A stretch of DNA of 12,889 bases. Origin: Candidatus Latescibacteria bacterium 4484_7 (lineage in GTDB: Bacteria > Krumholzibacteriota > Krumholzibacteriia > Krumholzibacteriales > Krumholzibacteriaceae). The notes under the pieces are model-generated. The model was given only the letters and a program-made list of their open reading frames with translations, was not told the DNA's origin and made no database searches. Each line of letters begins with the position of its first letter. Within the stretch, counting starts at the first letter, position 1. Made by a program: the position numbers and the translations under genes. The stretch is from assembly GCA_002085285.1 (NCBI GenBank), contig NATK01000019.1:1-12889 (forward strand), read 5' to 3'. Positions 5,223 through 12,005 of this stretch are shown piece by piece.

Positions 5223-5343
5223 GTTTCCTAGCCTCCTTTCTCCTCTCAAGATAGACTAGGCACTCGACTAAACCAAAGAAAAACGCGACTAAAATTATTA
5301 CAAGAACCGCAAAACCTTCTTTTAAAAATTCAAGCACCTTCAA
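5179..5343 (-). CDS. Small single-helix membrane protein, 54 aa
   Basis: Reads MKVLEFLKEGFAVLVIILVA, then FFFGLVECLVYLERR and a charged tail ending PEEDYFDYP. One membrane helix lies at residues about 10-30. The TTG start at 5343 follows GAGGAG by ten bases, and that site overlaps the stop of the 125-aa gene, so translation is probably coupled. A GTG two codons later is an alternative. Short, but position, ribosome site and topology fit a genuine operon member. No family recognised. Confidence 0.6.
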   Translation of the reverse strand: MKVLEFLKEGFAVLVIILVAFFFGLVECLVYLERRKEARKRGLPEPEEDYFDYP

Positions 5344-5349
5344 TGGGAA

Positions 5350-5727
5350 TCAACTCCTCGGTACATCTATCCATTTTTCTAATATTTTTTTGGCTTTTTC
5401 GTTTTCTCCAGATGCAAGTAGATACAGTGCCTTCGCAATGTCTACACTGTATGGATTATGTCTTGCGGCCAAGGTCAAATCCACGCTAACCGACAGTTTC
5501 CTGTAGTCGATCCAGCCCAACACTATTGCCAACGGGACATAAATTGCTATGAAACATAGGGCAAAGAGACCGAGGGACGTAAACACCGCGCTGAGCATTG
5601 GTATATATGAAATAAGCAGTCGGTACTGTATAACAACGAAGTTGCCGAGAGATATCAAAAACGCCAAATATACCGAGTGTGCCCTCCTAAAATACGTAAA
5701 GTATCTCAATAACCTTCTCAATTTCAC
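5350..5727 (-). CDS. Membrane protein with two helices and a helical cytosolic tail
   Basis: The 125-aa product has a basic N-terminus (MKLRRLLRYFTYFRR), hydrophobic segments at about residues 18-38 and 46-72, and a C-terminal region (DIAKALYLLASGENEKAKKILEKW) that resembles one TPR-like helix pair. The GTG start has GGAGG seven bases upstream. It lies 15 bases after the stop of the family 2 glycosyltransferase, in the same operon, so a role in anchoring or assembling a membrane glycosylation complex is a reasonable guess, not shown by the sequence. Confidence 0.75.
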   Translation of the reverse strand: MKLRRLLRYFTYFRRAHSVYLAFLISLGNFVVIQYRLLISYIPMLSAVFTSLGLFALCFIAIYVPLAIVLGWIDYRKLSVSVDLTLAARHNPYSVDIAKALYLLASGENEKAKKILEKWIDVPRS

Positions 5728-5742
5728 TTTTCTCCCTCCTTT

Positions 5743-6558
5743 TCATTTTCCTCTCATTATATTCATCGTTGCTTTTAAAAAATATAGCTCTTTTTTCAGC
5801 TCTTCATCGACAACCGATGTATCGGCTGTGAATAGGAGCAGGTAGAGAAGTTTGGCCCAGAACAACATTAAATGTTTTACATACCATGTTTTGCTGTAAA
5901 CTCCGAACTTCCAGCCGTAGTATGCGTCGAGAAATGCTTCTCTTGGATCCTTTTCCCTAAAATAATGAAAACAGTACGGCTTGTCGGTTGAAATCCATTT
6001 ATACTTTTTTTCAACGTGCATTCTAACATAGTGATCCTCCATTACATGTAGACACGACGGTATGCGTATGTCTTCGACGGCGGAGGTTCTAATGAGCGTG
6101 TCATGAAGCATTCCCCGTATAGAGCCCGCCCGCCTGGAAAGCTCGGTCAAACTTTTCTTGTAAAACCTCGCCATGGCCGAGAAATACTTGAGTTTCTTGG
6201 GGCTCAACGGTATGGTTGCACCCCACACCGCTCCAACGCTGGGGTCATCAAAGTATTTCATCGCCTCCTTAAACCAACCCGGAGGCAAAACAACGTCGCT
6301 GTCTATAAAGGCGAAAAACTCGGTTTCAACTTTTGATATCCCTATCTGCCTAGCCGTTGCCCTGTTGCCGTCTTTATCGATGATTATGAGTGGATTTAAG
6401 TCCCTGTACTTTTTGATGACGTTTAGCGTTCCGTCCGTGGAGCCGCCATCCACGACGATCAGCCTGTTAACTGGAACCTCCCTCTCTATGCTTTTAAGAC
6501 ACAACTCTAAGCAAGGTTTAACTGAGTTTTTCGTCAACAATACTACATCTATTTTCAA
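5743..6558 (-). CDS. Glycosyltransferase family 2 (GT-A fold)
   Basis: Transfers a sugar from a nucleotide- or lipid-linked donor. Visible hallmarks are the N-terminal VVLLTKNS strand, the nucleotide-binding IVVDGGSTDGT (residues about 34-44), a DSD metal motif at 86-88 (FAFIDSDVVLP), and WGATIPLSP beyond it. The C-terminal third (LMLFWAKLLYLLLFTAD) may associate with the membrane. At 271 aa it is a typical compact GT2. The TTG start follows GGAGGG by six bases and overlaps the preceding stop (TTGA). Acceptor and donor cannot be read from sequence. Confidence 0.9.
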   Translation of the reverse strand: MKIDVVLLTKNSVKPCLELCLKSIEREVPVNRLIVVDGGSTDGTLNVIKKYRDLNPLIIIDKDGNRATARQIGISKVETEFFAFIDSDVVLPPGWFKEAMKYFDDPSVGAVWGATIPLSPKKLKYFSAMARFYKKSLTELSRRAGSIRGMLHDTLIRTSAVEDIRIPSCLHVMEDHYVRMHVEKKYKWISTDKPYCFHYFREKDPREAFLDAYYGWKFGVYSKTWYVKHLMLFWAKLLYLLLFTADTSVVDEELKKELYFLKATMNIMRGK

Positions 6559-7532
6559 CTACAGCCCTCCACAAATTTTTTCAAAACCTCTATAAACCTT
6601 CTAGTTGCGTTTTCAGCTAAATGACGTTCCAAAACAATTTTTCTGCCTTTTTCGGCAACCTTTCTCCTCAAATTCTCGTCTACCAAAAACTCTTCTATTT
6701 TATCTGCCAAGTTCTCGGCGTTCACAAAGTTGTCCTCAGTAGGGTAACCGGCGTCGTTTAGAGCTACCCTTCCACACATGAAGGCCTCGGGGGTAACCTT
6801 CCCATAAACTTCATCGTATATTTGGTCGAAGACCAGCGTAGATTTCCAGTACTGTTCCGGCATCTGGGAGTAGGGGACGGGCTTACCGCCAAGCTCTTTA
6901 AGCCTGAACGCTAAGCCCTTTTCTTTCAGCTTTTTAACCGCTTCAAGCAGAAATCTTCTGCCCTTGTATTTCTCGCCCCACTTTCCTCCAGCCGTGGGGC
7001 AAAGAATTACGGGCGGGTTGTCGGGTCGAATCCGCGGATTTGGACGAAATGTGCCGGGTATTGCCTGCGGTAAGTAAACGCTTTTCTCGGGCAAATACCT
7101 CTTCATGTTTGTTGAAACATATGCTATCAAAAGATTGCGGTCTTTCCGTGCAAGTTCATGTATTTTTTCACGTAAAATATATTTTACACGGTTCTGAGAA
7201 TGACATACAAAAACTATCGGTATTTTTCCTCTAATTTTTCTTACAAATTTATATTCGAAAAGGGGAGCGAGATTTATGCTAAGCGTACAGCCGTGAAAAA
7301 CCAAAACATCATAATCCGACAATAGTAATTCTTTTAATGTCTTCAAAAAAAGCGAAGCCCTACTGCCTATCCACACTTTAACCCATTTATAATTACGGAG
7401 TTCTTCTTCTGTATAAAGCTTGAATGGCTCCATGTAAGGTAATATAACGCGACTTTCATGTTTTCCTTCTCTGTTGATAATCTTCGAGGTTTCTATTGAA
7501 TAATGTTTACCGCTTACTTGAAGAATCTTCAA
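6555..7532 (-). CDS. Glycosyltransferase, GT-B fold, family 4-like
   Basis: A 325-aa protein with the layout of family 4 enzymes. The N-terminal half has VLVFHGCT and IVFVCHSQNR; a linker with YLPQAIPGTF leads to the C-terminal nucleotide-sugar domain. That domain carries PTAGGKWGEKYKG (phosphate-binding loop region), VTPEAFMCGRVAL (residues 248-258, the conserved Glu of the E-x7-E region), and a closing helix (RKVAEKGRKIVLERH). The TTG start overlaps the previous stop (TTGA) with GGTGAG five bases before it. It should act in the cytosol on a lipid-linked or protein acceptor; sugar specificity unknown. Confidence 0.87.
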   Translation of the reverse strand: MKILQVSGKHYSIETSKIINREGKHESRVILPYMEPFKLYTEEELRNYKWVKVWIGSRASLFLKTLKELLLSDYDVLVFHGCTLSINLAPLFEYKFVRKIRGKIPIVFVCHSQNRVKYILREKIHELARKDRNLLIAYVSTNMKRYLPEKSVYLPQAIPGTFRPNPRIRPDNPPVILCPTAGGKWGEKYKGRRFLLEAVKKLKEKGLAFRLKELGGKPVPYSQMPEQYWKSTLVFDQIYDEVYGKVTPEAFMCGRVALNDAGYPTEDNFVNAENLADKIEEFLVDENLRRKVAEKGRKIVLERHLAENATRRFIEVLKKFVEGCS

Positions 7533-8419
7533 TTCAACTCACCAACCAACCCACTATATATCGTTAGAAGTTGCCTAACAGAATACGATATAAGCTCTTG
7601 AGCATATTTCGCCCCGTCATAATTCGGTCTATCTATTTCCATTATTTTTTTCACGTATTTTCTAACGTCGCTATAATTTTTGGCGTAAAAACAATGTTTA
7701 AGCTTCTTTGAATATATTACGTAGCGTCCATGTAAGAGGGCTTCAACCACCATCATAGACAACCCATCGTGAAGAGGCATTCTAATTAGTCCCCGAACCC
7801 TCCGGTATATTTTTGGCATTTCTCTATAAGGGACGTAACCTAGAAACTCTATGTTCTCCCTCTTTTCGCAGCATTTGCCCGTATTTGCCACTACTAGAAA
7901 TTTGACTTCGGGAAAATCTGTGGCGAGTTTTTCCAGAATTCTTCCGCCATGAAAAATGTATCTTTTTTCTGGAAGATAAAAAAGCATCGCTGGTTCGTCC
8001 GGAAGAGGAGTCACATCCGCTTTAAGATTAGAAAGCAGGGGAACACTCGTGCTTCTGACTCCCACAAGTTCGAGTTCTTTACAAAGCCACGGACCGTCTG
8101 CCAAATGTACATCGACAAACCTTTTGGCTATATTGTTCAAAATCCACATTTTTCGCCTCGCCAAAAGACCCAAAACATCCGATCCGGCCCAGTGAACTAC
8201 GATCTTTTTGCCCGACGCTTTTAAAAACAAAAGAAGAAAAGGACCACGAATTTTAATCGTGGGCGAATACACGAAATGAACGACATGATATTTTTGCGGG
8301 CTTAAAATGGAAAAAATATTGCCGACGTGGGTTTTTAGTCCAGCTTTACGAAGCCAATACGCAACCATCCTGGAGGGGTGTTTAAGTCCGATGAGCAAAA
8401 CCCTCGGGGGGCTTTTCAC
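7529..8419 (-). CDS. Glycosyltransferase, GT-B fold, family 4-like
   Basis: A second GT-B enzyme, 296 aa. The N-terminal domain starts RVLLIGLKHPSRMVAYWLRKAG and includes VVHWAGSD (residues 74-81). The C-terminal domain has YIFHGGRILEKL, VKFLVVANTGKC, IEFLGYVPYREMPKIY and LSMMVVEALLHGRYVIYS, with Glu226 in the usual donor-binding position. The GTG start overlaps the upstream stop (GTGA). Sequence divergence from the downstream GT-B gene suggests a different step of the same pathway, not a recent duplication. Confidence 0.87.
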   Translation of the reverse strand: MKSPPRVLLIGLKHPSRMVAYWLRKAGLKTHVGNIFSILSPQKYHVVHFVYSPTIKIRGPFLLLFLKASGKKIVVHWAGSDVLGLLARRKMWILNNIAKRFVDVHLADGPWLCKELELVGVRSTSVPLLSNLKADVTPLPDEPAMLFYLPEKRYIFHGGRILEKLATDFPEVKFLVVANTGKCCEKRENIEFLGYVPYREMPKIYRRVRGLIRMPLHDGLSMMVVEALLHGRYVIYSKKLKHCFYAKNYSDVRKYVKKIMEIDRPNYDGAKYAQELISYSVRQLLTIYSGLVGELN

Positions 8420-9261
8420 TCACTGCACCACCTCACGATCTGTGGGAAGAAATCGGTTATCTTCTTTGGTTCCCAGTCGGTGTCGATGTTAATTGACCAA
8501 AAAGCGTGCCGGCTGTGGGTTCCGGTTCCATCGGGCGCTGCCTCCATTCCGTGATCCGAAACAATGAGGATGATTGGTTTTTCATCGAGCCGCTTTTTCA
8601 CCTTATAGACAAGCGTGTCGAGCCTTCTGTAAACCCTCCTAAGAACATGCGGTCTCTTAACAAAATGTATATGTCCCATCGCGTCCGCTATGCGGAAATA
8701 TACCGCCAAAAGTTTCCAATCTCTGCAGAGGTTGTCAAAGAGCTCCTTTTCTCTTTTCCTATAGTCTTCCCATAACAGCTCCTCGTATTTTTTCAAGCCC
8801 TCGAAAAGCATCGCTTTACTGAGTTTACGCCACTGCTCCGTGTCCTCGTTGTATGCCATCATGCGGATGGCGATTGAAGGCTTAATCACGTCGAAAATCG
8901 TTTTCACCTTCAAATTTTCTTTACTCACTATTTTCGGCTCCAGTATGCCGAGCCTGTAAAGGATCTTCCTCTTGTTTTTAATCCAGCTTATCACCGGCAG
9001 TTTTCTGATGAAATCCAAAACCCTTCCGTACGTCCATATGCTTCTGACGTTGTGTTTTTCCGGGGGGAGTCCCGTGATAAAAGACGTCCAAATAATTGGA
9101 GTGTAGGGCACCTTTTCATCTTTTACTTTGTGGTAGTATTCTTCGCCGAGATCCATTTTACCGTATTTCCTCTGTAGAAGATGTTTAAGCTTCCACTTAA
9201 CAACAAGATCGTATTCCAGTCCATCTAAAGCAAACACCAAACACCTCAGTTTCGTTCCCAC
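8416..9261 (-). CDS. Alkaline phosphatase-fold phosphodiesterase/pyrophosphatase-like protein
   Basis: Resembles the type I phosphodiesterase/nucleotide pyrophosphatase branch of the alkaline phosphatase superfamily. Metal and catalytic positions are visible in order: LVFALDGLE (Asp13), a WTSFITG nucleophile region (Thr59/Ser60), IADAMGHIHF (Asp193, His197), IVSDHGME (Asp236, His237) and GTHSRHAF (His249, His252). At 281 aa it is compact and carries no signal peptide, so it is probably cytosolic. Archaeal members often sit in glycan gene clusters, as here. The GTG at 9261 lacks a good ribosome site but is needed for the first core strand; a TTG or GTG at codon 8 or 9 would follow a GAGGTG. 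Confidence 0.85.
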   Translation of the reverse strand: MGTKLRCLVFALDGLEYDLVVKWKLKHLLQRKYGKMDLGEEYYHKVKDEKVPYTPIIWTSFITGLPPEKHNVRSIWTYGRVLDFIRKLPVISWIKNKRKILYRLGILEPKIVSKENLKVKTIFDVIKPSIAIRMMAYNEDTEQWRKLSKAMLFEGLKKYEELLWEDYRKREKELFDNLCRDWKLLAVYFRIADAMGHIHFVKRPHVLRRVYRRLDTLVYKVKKRLDEKPIILIVSDHGMEAAPDGTGTHSRHAFWSINIDTDWEPKKITDFFPQIVRWCSE

Positions 9262-9569
9262 CTCAGTTTTTTATATGCAAGTTCGCAGTACCATTCAATG
9301 TATTTTTCGGTTTCGTTTTTAACGTGATGCGGGCAGTATTGGCATATCATTCTCTCCCCGATGTGTGGACAGTAAAAGTGGTTTGGATCGTCCACGTCGT
9401 TTGCAATAAACCACAGCCAGCTTCTAGCCACACCGCAGCTTATTCTAACATTATAAATCGCCGAAAGGATTTTCCCCTTCAAAACATCCCTGAATTTGTT
9501 GTTGGCGAGCACCGCAAAGAACGCCGCAACAAGAGCTACGATGCCCAAAATCGATTTGCTTAATACCAT
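9246..9569 (-). CDS. Membrane-anchored Cys/His-rich protein
   Basis: The first gene of the glycan operon: 107 aa with an N-terminal hydrophobic helix (residues about 5-22) and a soluble part with a Cys/His cluster, FYCPHIGERMICQYCPHH, that may bind zinc or another metal. The ATG has GGAGGG close upstream. Its 3' end overlaps the start of the phosphodiesterase-like gene by 16 bases. The function is unknown; a membrane-tethered accessory protein for the glycosylation enzymes is an inference from context. Confidence 0.75.
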   Translation of the reverse strand: MVLSKSILGIVALVAAFFAVLANNKFRDVLKGKILSAIYNVRISCGVARSWLWFIANDVDDPNHFYCPHIGERMICQYCPHHVKNETEKYIEWYCELAYKKLRWERN

Positions 9570-9639
9570 TTCCCTCCGCCACCACAGTCATTTCTTTTGT
9601 CTTGAAGGACTTTTTGCTCCCCGCTCTCTCGCCTTTTGG

Positions 9640-9666
9640 CTATAAGGTAGTTTCAAGTCCTTATAG
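9640..9666. promoter_or_regulatory. Inverted repeat with TATA boxes, probable promoter-operator
   Basis: CTATAAGG (9640-9647) and CCTTATAG (9659-9666) are perfect inverted copies separated by 11 bases. Read leftward, each contains a TATA-like box 70-100 bases before the ATG of the operon's first gene, so a repressor binding here could control the whole glycan operon. The rest of 9570-9690 shows no gene. Confidence 0.5.
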
Positions 9667-9690
9667 GTACATTTGTTTATTGCAACGGAA

Positions 9691-10017
9691 CTATTTGGCG
9701 GAGCGGGGAGGCTCGGAGTCTTCATAAATGATTATCTTCCCCTCGTAGGTTTTGTATATTAGCAGCGACTCCCTGCTTAGGGTCACGGGGTAGAACACGA
9801 ACGGCCTCATCCCCAAGGGATCGATGACGAGCAGTCCGCCCCGCGCACGAACTGCGTCCTTCTCAATTTTGAGCGGCATTATCTTTCCCCGCCCTGTCGC
9901 CAGATCCGCAATCGACTGAGGAAGGGGTGACTTTAGCACAACGGCCAAAAGGTACCCGGAGAAAAGAGGGCACGGATCTTTGGCGGGGCGGGGAAGTATG
10001 GGTTCCCCAACCTTCAT
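9691..10017 (-). CDS. Hypothetical 108-aa protein, partner of a small DNA-binding-like protein
   Basis: Soluble, Pro-rich and beta-rich, starting MKVGEPILPRPAKDPCPLFSG and containing GKIMPLKIEKDAVRARGGLLV. No catalytic motif of a known toxin family (PIN, RelE, MazF) was recognised. The ATG overlaps the upstream stop (ATGA) and a GAGGT site lies eight bases before it, so it is translated together with the 48-aa gene. The two-gene layout resembles a toxin-antitoxin pair, but the toxin role is not supported by any motif. Confidence 0.75.
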   Translation of the reverse strand: MKVGEPILPRPAKDPCPLFSGYLLAVVLKSPLPQSIADLATGRGKIMPLKIEKDAVRARGGLLVIDPLGMRPFVFYPVTLSRESLLIYKTYEGKIIIYEDSEPPRSAK

Positions 10018-10160
10018 TTCTCAAACCTCATCTGCTTTTTCTCGAAAATATCGATTAACTTGTTTATTATTTGGTCGTAGGTTTCACCCTTTCTTCCAAG
10101 CTTCTTGAGTCGTTCTCTGGTCGACTTTTTGATGGGGATGAGTGTCTGTTCGCGCGTCAT
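10014..10160 (-). CDS. Small antitoxin-like / ribbon-helix-helix-like protein, 48 aa
   Basis: The sequence starts MTREQTLIPIKKSTRERLKK and continues LGRKGETYDQIINKLIDIFE. A short beta strand followed by two basic helices (STRERLKKLG and ETYDQIINKLI) is the pattern of VapB-like or ribbon-helix-helix archaeal proteins, which bind DNA as dimers and often repress their own promoter. The ATG follows AGGTG by five bases. It overlaps the next gene by four bases. Autoregulation is suggested by repeated TTTAAA boxes in its upstream region. Confidence 0.75.
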   Translation of the reverse strand: MTREQTLIPIKKSTRERLKKLGRKGETYDQIINKLIDIFEKKQMRFEK

Positions 10161-10167
10161 ATAAACA

Positions 10168-10215
10168 CCTTTAAATAGTGCTAAGTAATTTTAAATGACT
10201 TTAAATATAAAAGTC
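10168..10215 (-). promoter_or_regulatory. Promoter with repeated TTTAAA boxes
   Basis: Upstream of the 48-aa gene, TTTAAA occurs three times within about 40 bases, twice inside CTTTAAATA or a close variant on the plus strand. Leftward, ttatatttaaag gives a TATA box. Repeated sites overlapping the promoter fit binding by the small dimeric regulator encoded just downstream. Confidence 0.4.
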
Positions 10216-10225
10216 TTTCGACGAA

Positions 10226-10252
10226 CGCAAAAATTGAAAAGGAATGGAAAAA
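10226..10252 (-). terminator. Possible oligo-T terminator
   Basis: Directly after the TGA at 10255-10253 the minus strand has several T-tracts (GATTTTTCC, then CTTTTCAATTTTTG). Archaeal transcription often stops at such tracts, which would separate this transcript from the 48-aa/108-aa pair. Confidence 0.35.
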
Positions 10253-10444
10253 TCAGTCCTCAACCTTGAACTTGCACACGATCTCCCTCGTGGGGAACTT
10301 GCCGCTCGAAGACCTGCACTCGGCCTTCAGACCGGGCATCTGGGCCATAAGCTCCTCCTCGACGATTCGGAGCTCGTCCTCCTTGATGTCCTTCGAGAGC
10401 GTGAACTTCATCTCGAATTCTCCTTCTTTCGGGGTCTTGGGCAA
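10253..10444 (-). CDS. Hypothetical 63-aa protein
   Basis: Starts MPKTPKEGEFEMKFTLSKD if the TTG at 10444 is used. This start is preferred over a GTG at 10474 because GGAGG lies eight bases upstream and the TATA box at about 10478-10488 would place the transcript start near the GTG itself. The small alpha/beta protein has a central amphipathic helix (EDELRIVEEELMAQM), two cysteines and a C-terminal strand (TREIVCKFKVED). Spacer 8 translated antisense gives IKAECVSDVTRC, which resembles LKAEC (10316-10330) only over five residues, so a link is weak. Function unknown. Confidence 0.72.
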   Translation of the reverse strand: MPKTPKEGEFEMKFTLSKDIKEDELRIVEEELMAQMPGLKAECRSSSGKFPTREIVCKFKVED

Positions 10445-10475
10445 AACTTCCACCTCCTGATTTCTTATTTGCACG

Positions 10476-10489
10476 CAAAAATATAAATC
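10476..10489 (-). promoter_or_regulatory. TATA box of the 63-aa gene
   Basis: Minus strand gatttatatttttg lies 32-45 bases before the TTG at 10444 and overlaps the end of the JAMM gene. The distance fits a short leader with GGAGG. Confidence 0.45.
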
Positions 10490-10917
10490 TATTTCTTGAC
10501 GACCTCAATTTTCGAGGGCAGCTCCTTGAGACTGCCGAACGCCTCCTGAAAGTCGTCGCCATCGCCCCTGTAGTAGCAGACGAATTCGTTCTTCGAGGCG
10601 ATGCAGAAAAGCGGGAGCTCGTCGGACACCTTCGCGTAGTAGAAGATGTCCTCGCCGGACGGCAGGACGCAGAGGTCGTCGGAGCACGGGTGCGTGTGGA
10701 GGGTGCCGACCGGAAGCATGCCGTGATTTTTGCAGGCTTTGGCAATGTCACTGGGCGAAAAGGAGATGCATTCGCATTCGACGTGCTTGACGGGCACCAG
10801 AAACAACTTGTCGGACTTGGCGCAGATGGCGAAGAGAGTCTCGCCTCCCCTCGACGCCTCCTTTTTAATTACCTTTGGGGCACTAGTAAGGGATATGGGT
10901 TCTTCGAACTCCGGCAA
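10489..10917 (-). CDS. JAMM/MPN-domain metalloprotease-like protein
   Basis: A stand-alone JAB1/MPN+ (JAMM) protein of 142 aa. The zinc site can be traced: Glu26 (GGETLFAI), His74 and His76 in VGTLHTHP, then Ser87 and Asp90 in LPSGED. The gap between HxH and S-x2-D is ten residues rather than the usual seven, a small insertion with two extra Cys. JAMM enzymes cut isopeptide bonds of ubiquitin-like modifiers or process sulfur carriers; related phage tail proteins cut peptides. No E1 or ubiquitin-like gene is seen here. The TTG start follows GGGAGG by seven bases. Codons are G/C-ending. Spacer 2, read antisense, gives LSKNCKKGM, similar to IAKACKNHGM just before the motif, with one residue missing. 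Confidence 0.85.
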   Translation of the reverse strand: MPEFEEPISLTSAPKVIKKEASRGGETLFAICAKSDKLFLVPVKHVECECISFSPSDIAKACKNHGMLPVGTLHTHPCSDDLCVLPSGEDIFYYAKVSDELPLFCIASKNEFVCYYRGDGDDFQEAFGSLKELPSKIEVVKK

Positions 10918-10929
10918 GTCTCAGCCTCC

Positions 10930-11142
10930 CTATATCCGGCAATACTTGCCGGCCAAAACGCCGAAGATAATGTAGAGGGCGAAGGCGACCACTGCCACGA
11001 TGACCGAGGGCCAGAGAACTTGGCTTAATGGAAACGGCACTATGCCAAAGTAGCTGAAGAATATCAGGCCGATTGCAAATGTTAAAAGGGAACCCACTAT
11101 GAGGATCAAAAGCACGAGGCTAATGCACCTGCCTAGATGCAT
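10930..11142 (-). CDS. Small two-helix membrane protein
   Basis: About 70 aa, with hydrophobic segments at about residues 7-30 and 42-65 and a short basic end, GKYCRI. The ATG at 11142 has GGTGA five bases upstream; a GTG three codons earlier (11151) is possible but sits within that site. It lies between the exterior-domain gene and the JAMM gene in one operon. Unknown function. Confidence 0.72.
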   Translation of the reverse strand: MHLGRCISLVLLILIVGSLLTFAIGLIFFSYFGIVPFPLSQVLWPSVIVAVVAFALYIIFGVLAGKYCRI

Positions 11143-11155
11143 CGCGCTCACCCGC

Positions 11156-11788
11156 TTAAAAGTTGACCTCTTCGATTATATAACTTTTTGCAAAGTAGCC
11201 ATGTACCGCCTCGTCATTGAGCTCCTCGTAATCACCCTCCATCAGTAGCTTGAAGCACTTGACCAGGAATTCCTCTTTGACGTGTGTGATCTTTGCGACT
11301 ACGGTCTCGCCGGATCTGGTCTGCCAACCTTCTTCGACCCCGGTGAACCTGCCATCAGAGTAGTGAAACGTCAGATACACCGCGCTGCCGTCCGGTCTGA
11401 CCACTTGAACAAATACCGCGTAGTTGCCCTCCGGAAGTTCGACGTCCATCTTGTCGGCCAGCTCGTGTAGCTTGTCGTTGATTTCGTCCTTGTGGGCATT
11501 AACATAATTGACGAACTGCCAGACGTCTTCGATATCTTCGTAGGTGGTTGGTGATGTTACCACGGTCGGAGTTGTTGCGTTTGACTTCGCTGCTCTGGGC
11601 GTCGATATGATATAGCTCAGAACGTCTCTGGCGAAGTCTAAGACGCTTGTGTGAGGCCGAGTTGTCCCCACCGTGACTGTGATGTAGTACGTCCGCGGCG
11701 TCGCCCACATAATATATGTACTGGCAAATCCCGCGACTAATATCGTCGAAATCAATAGTGCAAAAATGACGTTTCTCCACACCATCAT
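11156..11788 (-). CDS. Membrane-anchored exterior protein, 210 aa
   Basis: Signal anchor at residues about 5-28 (VIFALLISTILVAGFASTYIM), then a Thr/Ser-rich stalk with an NAT sequon (about 65-85) and an alpha/beta exterior domain ending in YIIEEVNF. The type II topology parallels the 149-aa, 408-aa and 173-aa proteins of this window, so this element encodes several surface-type proteins. The first ATG (11788) is six bases after GGTGAG, as in the related leader at 2932. It heads the operon running to 10253. No named family recognised. Confidence 0.82.
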   Translation of the reverse strand: MMVWRNVIFALLISTILVAGFASTYIMWATPRTYYITVTVGTTRPHTSVLDFARDVLSYIISTPRAAKSNATTPTVVTSPTTYEDIEDVWQFVNYVNAHKDEINDKLHELADKMDVELPEGNYAVFVQVVRPDGSAVYLTFHYSDGRFTGVEEGWQTRSGETVVAKITHVKEEFLVKCFKLLMEGDYEELNDEAVHGYFAKSYIIEEVNF

Positions 11789-11833
11789 CTTCTCTCACCG
11801 ATTTAAAATTCGAAGAAAGGAGTATATTAAGTT
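11789..11833 (-). promoter_or_regulatory. Promoter-leader module, copy of the one at 2887
   Basis: Aligns gap-free with 2887-2931 over 45 bases (about 36 identical), sharing ATACTCCT and TCGGTGAGAGAA. TTAATATACT is the likely TATA box. It lies directly after the last repeat of mini-array 3, the same order as at array 1. Confidence 0.7.
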
Positions 11834-11945
11834 TCCTCTCTGAATCCAAACAACCCAATGCGACTTATTTTAAAGGCGACGAAAAACGTAAAATAAGGAG
11901 ATAAACAAGCTGCAGACTTTCTTAATCCAAACTATCGGATGTAAC
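11831..11945 (-). CRISPR. Mini-array 3: two repeats and one 44-bp spacer, opposite strand
   Basis: Read leftward, the first repeat (11945-11909) keeps the 37-bp length and the TTTGGATTAAGA core; the second (11864-11831) has TTTGGATTCAGAG and lacks three bases near its end. The 44-bp spacer (11865-11908) is longer than those of array 1. Its antisense reading includes YFKGDEKRKIRR then stop, but no convincing counterpart was found in the window. The array is followed at once by the shared promoter-leader module. Confidence 0.7.
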
Positions 11946-11962
11946 TTTCTTTCATAAGATAT

Positions 11963-11990
11963 CAATCTTTAAGATTGTGAAAAAAAAAGT
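11963..11990 (-). terminator. Palindrome and T8 tract after the zinc-ribbon gene
   Basis: Leftward from the stop at 12006 the sequence runs into CTTTTTTTTC (T8), a strong archaeal terminator, followed by a perfect 7-1-7 palindrome with arms CAATCTT and AAGATTG (11963-11977). The palindrome lies between the terminator and mini-array 3 and could be a regulator site for the array. Confidence 0.55.
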
Positions 11991-12005
11991 TTTATGTGAG
12001 CGGAG

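Noticed and set aside
10260..10751. Long alternative-frame minus-strand reading across the JAMM and 63-aa genes
   Set aside because: Low-complexity Arg/Ser/Thr-rich protein crossing two well-supported genes; typical out-of-frame shadow of G/C-rich codons.
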